Source: Verrucomicrobiota bacterium
GTDB lineage: Bacteria; Verrucomicrobiota; Verrucomicrobiia; Opitutales; Opitutaceae
DNA length: 64,000 nt
Direction: 5' to 3'
Assembly (NCBI GenBank): GCA_016235555.1
Contig: JACRKC010000099.1
Coordinates: 1 to 64,000, forward strand
In this document: positions 8,966-17,699 of the stretch, piece after piece
Position numbering within the stretch: position 1 is the first letter of the stretch
Layout: each line of letters opens with the position of its first letter
The notes under the pieces: model-generated
The model's database searches: none
Told to the model about the DNA's origin: nothing
Seen by the model: the letters and a program-made list of their open reading frames with translations, nothing else
Program-made: the position numbers and the translations under genes

Positions 8966-9099
8966 GTAGTGCGGCGACGCCGAGATTTCGTGGGGTGTAG
9001 CCGCGAGCGTGAGTAAGTGGTTTCCGGTCGAGCCACTCGCTCACGCGCGCAGCTACCCGGCGTTGCGCTGTCACGTTTCTTCCGTGGCACCGCACTACT
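8966..9099. repeat. Nested REP-like pairs (one inside another)
   Basis: The outer arms GTAGTGCGGCGACGCC (from 8966) and CCGTGGCACCGCACTACT (to 9099) enclose a separate pair, GTAGCCGCGAGCGTGAG at 8997 and CTCACGCGCGCAGCTAC ending at 9056. The inner one is of the same type as 5109-5164. The arrangement suggests that one element inserted between the two halves of another. Confidence 0.75.
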
Positions 9100-9175
9100 C
9101 CGAATCGAGATGGACCTCATCCGAGCGGCGCGAATCGGGATTTCCAACCGCGGCCCTTCACTGCATGGTGCGGTC

Positions 9176-10582
9176 ATGCGTCCGCTACCCCGCCTCCGCT
9201 TCACCTCCGCCGCCGCCACCGCGATCGCGTTCATCTCCGCCGCATTTCTCGCCGCCGCCGAACCCTCGCCGTGGAAAGCCGGCTTCGCCGCCCGCCAGAT
9301 CACGCCCTCCGAACCGCTCATGCTCGCCGGCTACGCAAGCCGCACGGTGCCGGCGCGCGACGTGGTCGACGATCTTCACGTCAAGGCACTCGCCCTTGAG
9401 GACGCGGCGGGCGGACGCGTCCTGCTCTTCACCGCCGATCTGATTGGCTTTCGCGCCGACTTCACCGAGCCGGCCTGTGCACGCATCACCGCCGCGACCG
9501 GGCTACCGCGCGAACGCATCCTCTTCAACGCCTCGCACACGCATGCCGGTCCCGCGATCATGGTCGGACTCGCGTCGCACTACACCATCAAGGAGGAACA
9601 CGCCAAGCCGCTCATCGCCTACACGCAGCGCTTGCAGGACGACTGCGTGGCGCTGGCCCGCGAAGCGCTCTCCCGCCTCCAGCCCGCGCGCCTCGCGTGG
9701 GGCACCGGCACCGTCAACTTTCCGATGAACCGCCGCGAGTTCACCGACCGCGGTGTCATCCTCGGCGTCAATCCGCGCGGCCCGGTCGACCGCTCCGTGC
9801 CCGTGCTGCGCATCGACGCTCCCGACGGAAAACTGCTCGGCGTCGTGTTCGGCGCCGCGTGCCACAACACGACCTACGGCGCGCGCGACAACCAGATCAG
9901 CGGCGACTTCGCGAGCGCCGCGCAGGCGTTTGTGCAAACCGAATTTCCCGGCGCGCAGGCGATGTTCATGCAAGGCCTCGCCGGCGACGCCAATCCCTAC
10001 CCCAACAGCCTCAACGATCCCGCCAAGCGCCCCGCCGCCGAGATCGCGCGCGAACACGGTGCCTCGCTCGGTCGCGAGGTGAAGCGCGTGCTCGGCCTCG
10101 CGCTCAAACCCGTGCTGGGTCCGCTCCACCCCGCACAGGCCGTCGCCGCGCTGCCGTTGCAGCCGCCGCCTACGCGCGACCAGCTCGAGCACTCCACCGC
10201 CAAGGCCGGATCGACCGACCGCTGGGTGGCCGACCAGATGCTCGCCCGCCTCAAGGCCGGCGAGACTTTGCCCACCCACCACCGCGCACCGGTCACCGTG
10301 TGGCAATTCGGCCGCGACCTCACGCTGGTGTCGCTTCCCGGCGAAGTGGTCGTCGACTATGTGCGCCTGATCGAGGACGCGATCGGGCCCCTCAAGCTCT
10401 GGCTCACCGCCTACGGCAACGACGTGTTCGGCTACGTCCCGTCGGCCCGCGTGCTGCGCGAAGGCGGCTACGAGACCCGCGGCATCTATCACGGTGGCAT
10501 CGGTTACTTCGCGCCGGAGGTTGAGTCGACGTTGGTCAACAAAGTCCGCGATCTCGCCGCCACCGCCGGCCGGCCGCGGTAG
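9176..10582 (+). CDS. Neutral/alkaline ceramidase-like secreted hydrolase
   Basis: 468 residues, starting with a signal peptide (MRPLPRLRF, hydrophobic stretch, cut near AAAEPSP). It matches the N-terminal domain of neutral/alkaline non-lysosomal ceramidases: WKAGFAARQITPSEPLMLAGYASR, LFTADLIGF, and the zinc-site motif FNASHTHAGPAIM, followed by GACHNTTYGARDNQISGDF-like residues. In PVC bacteria this domain is widespread and often substrate-unknown, so amide hydrolysis is inferred. A longer frame from 9017 reads through the nested REP region and was rejected. The stop TAG (10580-10582) is part of the GTAG that begins the next REP element. A paralogue lies tail-to-tail at 10655-12100. Confidence 0.8.
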   Translation: MRPLPRLRFTSAAATAIAFISAAFLAAAEPSPWKAGFAARQITPSEPLMLAGYASRTVPARDVVDDLHVKALALEDAAGGRVLLFTADLIGFRADFTEPACARITAATGLPRERILFNASHTHAGPAIMVGLASHYTIKEEHAKPLIAYTQRLQDDCVALAREALSRLQPARLAWGTGTVNFPMNRREFTDRGVILGVNPRGPVDRSVPVLRIDAPDGKLLGVVFGAACHNTTYGARDNQISGDFASAAQAFVQTEFPGAQAMFMQGLAGDANPYPNSLNDPAKRPAAEIAREHGASLGREVKRVLGLALKPVLGPLHPAQAVAALPLQPPPTRDQLEHSTAKAGSTDRWVADQMLARLKAGETLPTHHRAPVTVWQFGRDLTLVSLPGEVVVDYVRLIEDAIGPLKLWLTAYGNDVFGYVPSARVLREGGYETRGIYHGGIGYFAPEVESTLVNKVRDLAATAGRPR

Positions 10583-10636
10583 GTCGGGCTTTACGCCCGA
10601 CATCACACGTTGTGTCGGGGATAAACCCCGACCTAC
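10579..10636. repeat. REP-like inverted pair at a stop codon
   Basis: GTAGGTCGGGCTTTACGCCC at the left pairs with GGGGATAAACCCCGACCTAC at the right. The first GTAG contains the stop codon of the ceramidase-like gene. The element lies between two convergent genes and could also end transcription. Confidence 0.8.
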
Positions 10637-10654
10637 GCGGAAATCGCCCTTCGC

Positions 10655-12100
10655 TCACTTCGCCACCGTCGCGAGCAGCTTTTTCAGCTCCGCCGTGATC
10701 TTCGTCGACGCCTCGACTTCGAGATAACTGCTGCGCGCGCGCCACGTCTCGTAGCCGCCGAGGCGATGGTGCTCGGGCGTGGGCAGGTAGCCGTTGTAGC
10801 CGTTGGCGAGCGAGATCGTGAAATGCCGGTCGAGCGGTTTCGTCGCTTTCAGATCGAGCCCGATCTCGACGAACACCTCGCACGGGATCGCCGCGACCGT
10901 GAGCCGTCCGATGCGATGCGCCTGGAGTTTCACCGGCACCGTCTCCGGATAGGCCTCGAGCGCGATCGATTCGAGCGCGTAGATCGCCTTGCGGTCGGAG
11001 AACTGGCCGTCGGCATCGCGCTTCGTCGTCGCGACGATCTTCCGCGCCCGCTCAAGGTCCGCCGCATTCGGCCGGCGCACGGCGAGCGCAATGTCGCGCT
11101 CCGCGACCGCCAGCGGCAGCGAGGATTGCCATTGGAGTCCGTCCCACGCGCGCATCGCGGCGTCGCCCACACTCTTCGCGACCGTGGCAATCTGCTCGCC
11201 CGGCGCGCGGCGCGGTGGAGCCAGCGCGGCGTAGTTCACGTTGTTGATGTTGCCGCTCGTGCCGTTGCTCAGGATGCCCACGAACGCAGGCTTGCCCGCA
11301 TAGCGCGCATCGCCCGCGCGCAGCCGCGTCGCAAGCTCCCGGGCAAACACGCCGTAGTAATCGGCTGAAATCGCCGCGAGTCCGCCCACATAGTGCAGGC
11401 TGTAGTTTGCCAGCACCGCGATCGGCCGGCCGTCCGATTTCGCCCGCGCCGCGAGGATCGCGACTTCGGGGTCTGTCGGACCCGCCGGTGCCGTGACCTT
11501 GGGATTCTGGTAGCCGGGGTTCATCCACGCCCGGTCACCCTTGCTGTCGAAGGGATTCTCGTAGCTCTCGCCATCCTTCACGTGCCAGCGGCGGTTGAAC
11601 ACCTGCGTCGGGTCCGCCTCGCCGCCATAGGCGACCTCGGCCGGCTCGAGATTCGCGTGCGCCCGGATGATCGCCTCGGCGATGCGCGCCGGCAGCGCCT
11701 GCACATAGACCGGATCGGCGTCGCTCTGAAACACCGGCGTCATCGTCGCGCACGAGTGCGAATGCGTTGCGCTGATCAACAGGTGCGACGTCGGGAGGCC
11801 CGTCGCCTTCGTCGCGATCGCCTTGGCCGACTCGCAGATTTCGCGCGGAATCATGCAGCAATCGACCACGCAGAACACGAGCGTCGTCGCACCGCTCTGC
11901 ACGGCGAAGGCGCGCGCGTGCATCGGATCGGTGACGGCTTTGGCGAAGGCACCCTTCATGCCGCCGTTGATCGGCGACGGCAGCTGCGTGGGCGTGATGT
12001 CCTGGGCAAAAGCCCCGGCACGAAGGCCGGCGGGAGCGGCGGCCCAGGATGCAACCGTCGCGCAGAGGGAAAAGACAACGAAGCGAAACAACGTAGACAT
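10655..12100 (-). CDS. Neutral/alkaline ceramidase-like secreted hydrolase (second copy)
   Basis: 481 residues with a signal peptide (MSTLFRFVVFSLCATVASWAAAP). It has the same fold as the preceding gene: AGAFAQDITPTQLPSPINGG, then CVVDCCMIPREICE and the His motif LISATHSHSCATMTPVF, then NYSLHYVGGLAAISADYYGVF and the NGTSGNINN loop. Sequence identity to its neighbour is modest, so they are not a recent duplicate. It is the last of three minus-strand genes (DUF1080, cytochrome c giant, this one) separated by 19 and 26 bp, which suggests one transcript. It is followed by the C-terminal ATLLA-type tail and a convergent REP. Exact substrate unknown. Confidence 0.8.
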   Translation of the reverse strand: MSTLFRFVVFSLCATVASWAAAPAGLRAGAFAQDITPTQLPSPINGGMKGAFAKAVTDPMHARAFAVQSGATTLVFCVVDCCMIPREICESAKAIATKATGLPTSHLLISATHSHSCATMTPVFQSDADPVYVQALPARIAEAIIRAHANLEPAEVAYGGEADPTQVFNRRWHVKDGESYENPFDSKGDRAWMNPGYQNPKVTAPAGPTDPEVAILAARAKSDGRPIAVLANYSLHYVGGLAAISADYYGVFARELATRLRAGDARYAGKPAFVGILSNGTSGNINNVNYAALAPPRRAPGEQIATVAKSVGDAAMRAWDGLQWQSSLPLAVAERDIALAVRRPNAADLERARKIVATTKRDADGQFSDRKAIYALESIALEAYPETVPVKLQAHRIGRLTVAAIPCEVFVEIGLDLKATKPLDRHFTISLANGYNGYLPTPEHHRLGGYETWRARSSYLEVEASTKITAELKKLLATVAK

Positions 12101-12126
12101 GGGGTAGGAGGGGGGCTGCCGGCGAT

Positions 12127-15100
12127 TCAGCGCAGCGATTTCAAAAAGGCAAAGAGATCGCTCACGTGCTCGGGCGGCAGTCCTTCAAGGATTTCCTCCG
12201 GCATCAGCGAGCGATTCAGGTAGGCCGTCGTCTGGATTTGTGCGCGCGCGATCCGTCGATCCTCGGCGCCCGGAATCCGCACCACCACCGCGTCGGCCGC
12301 ATCCGTGACGAGAAAGCCATCGAGCACGCTCCCATCGCGCAGCCCGACACGAAACGTCCGGTAGGCGCTCTCCATCGCCGCACTCGGCGTGAGGATGTTG
12401 CGCAGCAGCGCCTCGACGCCGGCATTGCCCACCCCGTCGAGCGGCGGCGCGATCTGTCCGCCCTTCCCGCCCTGCTGGTGGCACGCCAGACAGATGGCGG
12501 TGAACAGTTCCTTGCCGTGCTCGGGATTGCCCCGCGTGTTCGCGAGCGTGCGGAACCGCGCAAACTTCGCCTCCTGCACCGCCGCCTCCGCCGCGGTCAG
12601 TAGCGCGGGCGCATCCTCGGCGACCTCCACGCGCGCGGCACCGTGCAGCGCGCCCCACTCCGCGCCGCCCAACACCCGCACCAATCCGGCGGGACGCGCC
12701 TCGCTCGCCGCCAGGCCGGCGTAGCTCCGGTCGAAATGCTCGCGCACCTCCTTCGGCGAACGCGCCACGCTCCACACGCGAAACTCCATCAACCAGCCGG
12801 CGGTGCCGCCGCCCGGCGGATTCGTCCGCCCGACATCGAGCCCGGCGAAGGTCGCCGTGTCACCCGTCTCGCTGGTCGCGTCCAATTCGCCGTTGAGGAA
12901 GAGCCGGAAGATGCCCTGCGCATCGCGCGTGATCGCGTAGTGGGTCCAGGCCCGCGGCGCCGCCTTCTTTTTCGCGATCACGATGTCGCGCGGACTGTGG
13001 TTCCCGATCCACACACGGAGCTGCGCCGCGTGGAAATTCACATCGAACACCCCCGGCGCGCCGATCAGGCCGTCGACGTTGCTGATGACCGGATCGAGCT
13101 TGGCCCAGCACTCGATGGTGAACGGGCCGCTGAGCGTGAGCTGCGTCGCCGCGTAGTCGTCGTTCGCGCCTGAGAGGCGCAGCGCCCGCCTCGCGTCGCC
13201 GCCGCGCTCTTGCCAAATCGCCGCGACCGTCGCGTCGCTCGGCAACACCGCCCGCAGGCGATCAGCCGTGAGCAAACCAACATCCGCCCGCGCCACCGCG
13301 CCTGTCCGCAGACCGGCCACGATCGCCGACGCTCCATGCGCCGTGCCGGCGAGAGCTTCGAGCGCACGTCCGCGTTGCACGGAGCTGAGCGCCGGCAGCA
13401 ACTGCACCAGCCGCGCCGCCGCGTCCGGCGATTTCGACGCCGCCAGTGCGCCCAAGGCTTCGTCGCGCGCGGCGACCTCACCCGCCTCGCGAGCCACGCG
13501 CTCCAGCAACGCAACCGGTCCTCCGCCGATTTCGCGCAGCGCTCGCACTGCCGCCAACGCCCCCGGCGTCAGTCCGCCGCTGGAAAATCCCTTCGCGACC
13601 AAACCGCCCAGCGCGCCCTCCGTCGCCGCGAGTCGAAACGCGCCCGCCACCTGCGCCCCCAGCAGCTGGTCCTCCGCCACGCTGGACGCCAGCAAGGCGC
13701 CCGCCGCCGCCGCGAGCGGCACGTTGAGCGGCGAGGTATCGAGGCTCGTGCGCAACGCGAGCAGCGCCCGCAACATCGCGGGGCGCGTCGTCGGCCGTTC
13801 CAGCGCCTGCGTCAGTGCATCGCGCACCGCCGGTTCGCCGAAGTGTGCCGCGAGCGCCCGCACCTCCTCATCGCCCAGCGGCCGGTGAAGCTCCAGCGTG
13901 AACCGCGCCAACCGCACCGCCGCCTCGCGTCCACCGATCGCCAGCGTGGCCAGCAGCCGGTTTTCGAGCGGCAGCGCGCGCCCGTCGGCGGAATCCAGCA
14001 TCGCCTGCGTCGCGGCCGGATTCCGCTCCATCGCCCAGCGCGCAAGGTAGCGCTCGAATTCGCGCTCGTAGCGCGGCCACGCCGGCGCCGAGGCCGGCAG
14101 CGACGCACGACCGAGCGCCGCGGCCAGCGCCATCACCCGCGCACTGGCTCCCGGCACGCGCCGCAACGCATCGCCGATGGCGGCACGCACCGACGGATGC
14201 GGATCGTTCACGAGCGGTGCCGCGATCGCGAGAAACTCGGCTTCGGGTCGCGGCTGCGCCGCCAGGCGTGCCGCCTCGTGCCGGACCGGAGGCGCGCCAT
14301 CACCCACCAAGGTCCGGAGCAAGTCCGTGGAAATCGTCGCGATCCCCTCGAGCGCCCACAACGCGCCCAAGCGGCGATCCACCGGCACGGCCCGGTCCGC
14401 GGCGAGTCGCTCCAGTTCGGATGCGATGCCCGTCGTGCGGCGATCCGTGAGTTCGAGCCACGCGAGGCGGGAAATGAGCGCGTTGGGTCCGCCCAGTTGC
14501 GCCACGAGCGCGCGGTCATCGAGCTTCGTCAGGTCCGGCGGCGTGACGCGCGGCTGGTCGCGGTGGCGGATGCGCCAGATGCGGCCGCGGGTCTTGTCGC
14601 GGTCCGGATGCGTGCGCGGCACTTCGTTATGCGAGATGATCTTGTTATACCAATCGACGAAGTAGAGCGCACCGTCCGGGCCGAACTGTATCGCGACCGG
14701 GCGGAACCACTTGTCGTCCGTCGTGAGAAAATCCGGCAGCTTCTCGTAGGTGTAGCGCGTGCCGTCGGCGGTCGGCGTCGCGCGCACGGCGTTGATCGTG
14801 TTGGTGATCGGGTTCGCGAGAAAGAAAACCTTCGCGCCCGCCTCGCTGTCCGGCGCGCCGAAGCGACGGAAGCAGTTATCCCGATCCTCCGCGAGCGCGA
14901 GACCGCTGAGTCCGGTGCCGCCCATCTGCGCCGGCGCGAGCGGCGGCGGCATGAGGGGCTGGTAGGGCCGCAACCGGTCTTTCGAGCCGGTCGCCACCCA
15001 GATGCCCGGCTCGTAGGGAATCACCGGGTAGCCGATGTCGTTCGCCTCCTGCATGAAGGCTTCGCCTTCGCGCGACGTCGTGAGGCCCCAGATGTTGTTG

Positions 15101-15963
15101 GGGCCCGCCGTGAGATTTTCGAACGACGCCCCATCCGCCGTGAAGCGCGCGAGCTTGCACTGGTTGAACACCACCTCAGCCGCGCCATCCGCAAACGTCC
15201 GGCCATCGGGTCGGCGAACCTTCGAGTAGTTGAAGAGCCCCTGCGCGACGAAAATCTGCCCGCCCGGCTGGCGCAGAAACTGGTGCGGAAACAAATGCGA
15301 GTCCTGCGTGCCGAAGCCCGTGAGAATCACCTCGTGCCGGTCGGCGCGGCCATCGCCGTCGGTATCGCGGTAGAGGCGGATGTCGGCCCCGTATTGCACG
15401 ATCGCGCCGTCGCGCCACGGCAGCACACCGAGCGGCATCACGAGCCCGTCGGCAAACACGCGGGGCTTCGCCGCCGCGCCCACGTCGGCGCCATAAACGT
15501 GGTCGAACACCACAACCTTGTCGCGACCGCCCGCAGCAAACAGCGCATCGGACGCCGCCTTTTGCTCGTTGCCGTCGACGGGGTATTCGAGCGCCGTCAT
15601 CGTCCACAGGCGCATGCGCGCGTCGAACGCGAGGCCGACAAATTTGCCGAGTCCCTCCGACTCCGCTGCGACCAACTCCGCCTCGAATCCGGTGGGCAAC
15701 ACAAACGAGCGCCGCTCCTCCTCGGGGGAACGCGGGGCGGAGGCGATCGTGTTGTAGCCGCGCTCGGCGGCGGAGAGCGTGCCCGCGGCACTCAACAACA
15801 ACGCCCAACACCGAACGACCCACCGCCGCGAAAAAGTGCCTGCGCGGGTGGACGGGCACGTCCCGTGCCCGCATGGGCCGACTGTGCGCGATGGGACCAC
15901 GGCGAGAAATGCGGGCACGGGGACGTGCCCGCCCACCCGCACCAGCCGTTCCAACGAAACCAT
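12127..15963 (-). CDS. PVC-type dehydrogenase/HEAT/LamG/cytochrome c multidomain protein
   Basis: 1278 residues. After the N-terminal leader, residues about 70-470 form the PVC 'membrane-bound dehydrogenase' beta-propeller (FVLPTGFEAELVAAESEG, VDWYNKIISHNEVPRTHPDR). Helical HEAT-like repeats follow (about 500-900), then a LamG/concanavalin-like domain (about 920-1080; GPFTIECWAKLDP, AWTHYAITRDAQGIF), and a C-terminal heme domain with CLACH (about 1157). Such proteins are thought to oxidise sugars in the periplasm and pass electrons to the heme. The leader is odd: between MVSLERL and the hydrophobic TFSRRWVVRCWALLLSAAG lie about 33 residues encoded by a palindrome (15844-15940). No ATG or GTG exists downstream of it in the leader. 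It lies 19 bp after DUF1080. Confidence 0.85.
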   Translation of the reverse strand: MVSLERLVRVGGHVPVPAFLAVVPSRTVGPCGHGTCPSTRAGTFSRRWVVRCWALLLSAAGTLSAAERGYNTIASAPRSPEEERRSFVLPTGFEAELVAAESEGLGKFVGLAFDARMRLWTMTALEYPVDGNEQKAASDALFAAGGRDKVVVFDHVYGADVGAAAKPRVFADGLVMPLGVLPWRDGAIVQYGADIRLYRDTDGDGRADRHEVILTGFGTQDSHLFPHQFLRQPGGQIFVAQGLFNYSKVRRPDGRTFADGAAEVVFNQCKLARFTADGASFENLTAGPNNIWGLTTSREGEAFMQEANDIGYPVIPYEPGIWVATGSKDRLRPYQPLMPPPLAPAQMGGTGLSGLALAEDRDNCFRRFGAPDSEAGAKVFFLANPITNTINAVRATPTADGTRYTYEKLPDFLTTDDKWFRPVAIQFGPDGALYFVDWYNKIISHNEVPRTHPDRDKTRGRIWRIRHRDQPRVTPPDLTKLDDRALVAQLGGPNALISRLAWLELTDRRTTGIASELERLAADRAVPVDRRLGALWALEGIATISTDLLRTLVGDGAPPVRHEAARLAAQPRPEAEFLAIAAPLVNDPHPSVRAAIGDALRRVPGASARVMALAAALGRASLPASAPAWPRYEREFERYLARWAMERNPAATQAMLDSADGRALPLENRLLATLAIGGREAAVRLARFTLELHRPLGDEEVRALAAHFGEPAVRDALTQALERPTTRPAMLRALLALRTSLDTSPLNVPLAAAAGALLASSVAEDQLLGAQVAGAFRLAATEGALGGLVAKGFSSGGLTPGALAAVRALREIGGGPVALLERVAREAGEVAARDEALGALAASKSPDAAARLVQLLPALSSVQRGRALEALAGTAHGASAIVAGLRTGAVARADVGLLTADRLRAVLPSDATVAAIWQERGGDARRALRLSGANDDYAATQLTLSGPFTIECWAKLDPVISNVDGLIGAPGVFDVNFHAAQLRVWIGNHSPRDIVIAKKKAAPRAWTHYAITRDAQGIFRLFLNGELDATSETGDTATFAGLDVGRTNPPGGGTAGWLMEFRVWSVARSPKEVREHFDRSYAGLAASEARPAGLVRVLGGAEWGALHGAARVEVAEDAPALLTAAEAAVQEAKFARFRTLANTRGNPEHGKELFTAICLACHQQGGKGGQIAPPLDGVGNAGVEALLRNILTPSAAMESAYRTFRVGLRDGSVLDGFLVTDAADAVVVRIPGAEDRRIARAQIQTTAYLNRSLMPEEILEGLPPEHVSDLFAFLKSLR
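15844..15940. repeat. REP-like pair inside the coding start of the cytochrome c giant
   Basis: GCGGGTGGACGGGCACGTCC at the left and GGACGTGCCCGCCCACCCGC at the right; on each strand the outer end carries GTGG. It covers residues about 8-40 of the host gene in frame, ahead of the hydrophobic signal segment. Confidence 0.78.
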
Positions 15964-15982
15964 GGTGCCAGGCCCGCCTGCG

Positions 15983-16705
15983 CTACTTCGCCGCGGGTGC
16001 GTTCGCCTTCTTTTTCTTGGCGTTCGGATCGCGCGGCTTCGGGTGGCCGACCTTGTCCCACGTGGGCGCGCCCGGGGTCGGCGGTAGTTCCTCGATCGTG
16101 ATGTCCTTCGCCTGCACGCGCGCGATGCCGCCGCTGTGAATCTGGACCGCGACCTTGCCGTCGAGCGCGACGTTCGGATCGGTCTCGGTGTAGTCGACGG
16201 TGGCGACGCCGTTGATCCACGCCCGGATGCGCGGCCCCTCGGCGCGGATGCGATATTCGTTCCACTCGCCCTTCTTCACGGCGTTTTCGCCGGCGTTCGG
16301 ATCGGCGGGCACCGCGATGACCTTGTTGCGGCGTGACTCGTCGTAGAGCTTGCCCCACCAGCCGTCGCCAGCGTCGACCTGATAACCGCTCATCTCGGTG
16401 TCGGCCGGCACCCGCAAGCTGCGGATCTGCACGCCGCTGTTGATCATGCCGGTCTTCGGGTCGCCAGTGAGCTTGATCTTGAGCCGCAGCTCGAAGTTCT
16501 GAAACGACCGCTCCGTCGCGAGGAACTGGTTGCGCGGAATCTTCTCCGTCGTGGAGCCGCCCGTGATGCAGCCGTCGGCCACACTCCACCACTTGAGATC
16601 GCCCTCCCAGCCAGCGAGTGACTTGCCGTCGAAAAGGGAGGCGGGCGCGGCGGCGAGCGAGCAGGCTGCGGCCAGAAGGAACACACCGACGTAACGAAGT
16701 TTCAT
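15983..16705 (-). CDS. DUF1080 (3-keto-disaccharide hydrolase family) secreted protein
   Basis: 240 residues. ATG 16705 opens a good signal peptide (MKLRYVGVFLLAAACSLAAAP). The mature chain starts SLFDGKSLAGWEGDLKWWSV and continues IPRNQFLATERSFQNFELRL, TGMINSGVQIRS, MSGYQVDAGDGWWGKLYDES and GEWNEYRIRAEGPRIRAWING. This is the concanavalin-like DUF1080 fold, a family now named for 3-keto-disaccharide hydrolase activity. The C-terminal tail is lysine-rich (KPRDPNAKKKKANAPAAK). It leads the three-gene minus-strand unit. With the many Gfo/Idh/MocA genes in the window this supports 3-keto-glycoside degradation, by inference. Confidence 0.87.
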   Translation of the reverse strand: MKLRYVGVFLLAAACSLAAAPASLFDGKSLAGWEGDLKWWSVADGCITGGSTTEKIPRNQFLATERSFQNFELRLKIKLTGDPKTGMINSGVQIRSLRVPADTEMSGYQVDAGDGWWGKLYDESRRNKVIAVPADPNAGENAVKKGEWNEYRIRAEGPRIRAWINGVATVDYTETDPNVALDGKVAVQIHSGGIARVQAKDITIEELPPTPGAPTWDKVGHPKPRDPNAKKKKANAPAAK

Positions 16706-16878
16706 GGGGAATAGGGGGTGGCGACGCGCATCGCAGCAAGCGGCCCACTCCGCCGCAATCCGCAAAAACGCCCGCCTGGCGAGCTGACCAATATGCCAAG
16801 CATGACGGCAAGATGAAGCGCGGTCGATCCGGCGCAAAGGAGGCTTGGAATTCGTTCCGGCCGGGGCATCCTGACCAC

Positions 16879-17106
16879 ATGAACCGATTCGATCCGGCGC
16901 ACCACCGCGAAGCGGTTGCCGCTTGGGCGCGCGCGGGCGCGGCCCTCGACCAGTTGCGCCGGCAGGAAATCCGCGAAAGCGATGCGTCCGGGGTGCGCGC
17001 GGTGATACCGACGATGGAACTCATGGATCGGCTCGGCGTGAAAATCTCCGCCGAGACCGGACTGGTCGAGCAGCAGCGCTGGTTCGCCCGGCTCCGACAT
17101 GGCTGA
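16879..17106 (+). CDS. Small conserved-looking protein upstream of a nucleotidyltransferase
   Basis: 75 residues starting at ATG 16879 (MNRFDPAHHREAVAAWARAG, ending GLVEQQRWFARLRHG). No domain recognised. The region is rich in Arg, Ala and Glu and probably helical, with the phrase AVIPTMELMDRLGVKISAET. Its stop overlaps the start of the next gene by 8 bp (ATGGCTGA), so the two are translated together. Toxin-antitoxin systems with an AbiEii-type nucleotidyltransferase usually have a partner gene directly upstream, and this is the obvious candidate, though it lacks the winged-helix look of AbiEi. Confidence 0.6.
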   Translation: MNRFDPAHHREAVAAWARAGAALDQLRRQEIRESDASGVRAVIPTMELMDRLGVKISAETGLVEQQRWFARLRHG

Positions 17107-17668
17107 TCTCCTCGACGCGGCGCGGGAGGTGGACTCGTTCTGCCGACGGCAAGGCTGGCGGCACTGCATCATCGGCGGGCTCGCGCTTCTGCGCTGGGGC
17201 GAGCAGCGCATGACCAAAGACGTCGACATCACCCTGCTGACGGGTTTCGGCCGGGAGGAGGAGTTTGCGGCAGCCTTGCTCGCAACGTTCGAACCGCTCG
17301 TGCCCGATCCGATGAAATTCGCCCTGCACAATCGCGTGCTGCCGGTCCGCACGAGCGCGGGCTTCAAGGCGGACATCGCGTTTGGCGGACTGCCCTTCGA
17401 GGAGAGCACCGTGACACGCGCGACCGATTTTGCCTACGCTGAAAATACCGTGCTGCGCGTTTGCACCGCCGAGGATCTCGTGGTGATGAAGGCGTTCGCC
17501 TCACGTCCGCAGGACTGGATCGATATCGACGGCGTGATCACGCGACAGCAGGGGCGGCTGGACTGGAACCATGTGTTTGCGCACCTCGCGCCCTTGGCAG
17601 AGCTGAAAGAGGCGCCGGAGATCGTGGCGCGGTTGCACGGGATGCGGCAACGCGGCGCGGCAGGATAG
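17099..17668 (+). CDS. AbiEii/MenT-like nucleotidyltransferase
   Basis: 189 residues of the nucleotidyltransferase superfamily. The active-site signature is clear: HCIIGGLALLRWGEQRMTKD followed by VDI, giving Gly-Gly at 26-27 and the metal-binding Asp at 41 and 43. A third acidic site is likely in FKADIAFGGLPFEE. AbiEii-type proteins are toxins that transfer nucleotides to tRNA or other targets and give phage resistance with their partner. Others in this broad group are housekeeping-like orphans. The 8-bp overlap with the upstream 75-residue gene supports a two-gene module. It stands alone on the plus strand between two minus-strand operons. Toxicity is inferred. Confidence 0.72.
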   Translation: MADLLDAAREVDSFCRRQGWRHCIIGGLALLRWGEQRMTKDVDITLLTGFGREEEFAAALLATFEPLVPDPMKFALHNRVLPVRTSAGFKADIAFGGLPFEESTVTRATDFAYAENTVLRVCTAEDLVVMKAFASRPQDWIDIDGVITRQQGRLDWNHVFAHLAPLAELKEAPEIVARLHGMRQRGAAG

Positions 17669-17699
17669 GTGGAGAAATCGGCCGCGAACGGGCGCCCAG

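Noticed and set aside
6381-9095. A 904-codon minus-strand open frame opposite the DUF6807 and oxidoreductase genes
   Set aside because: Composition of residues is that of an antisense GC-rich shadow; the plus-strand genes have clear family motifs.
13210-16101. A 963-codon plus-strand open frame opposite the cytochrome c giant
   Set aside because: Arg/His-rich shadow with no domain; the minus-strand gene is well supported.
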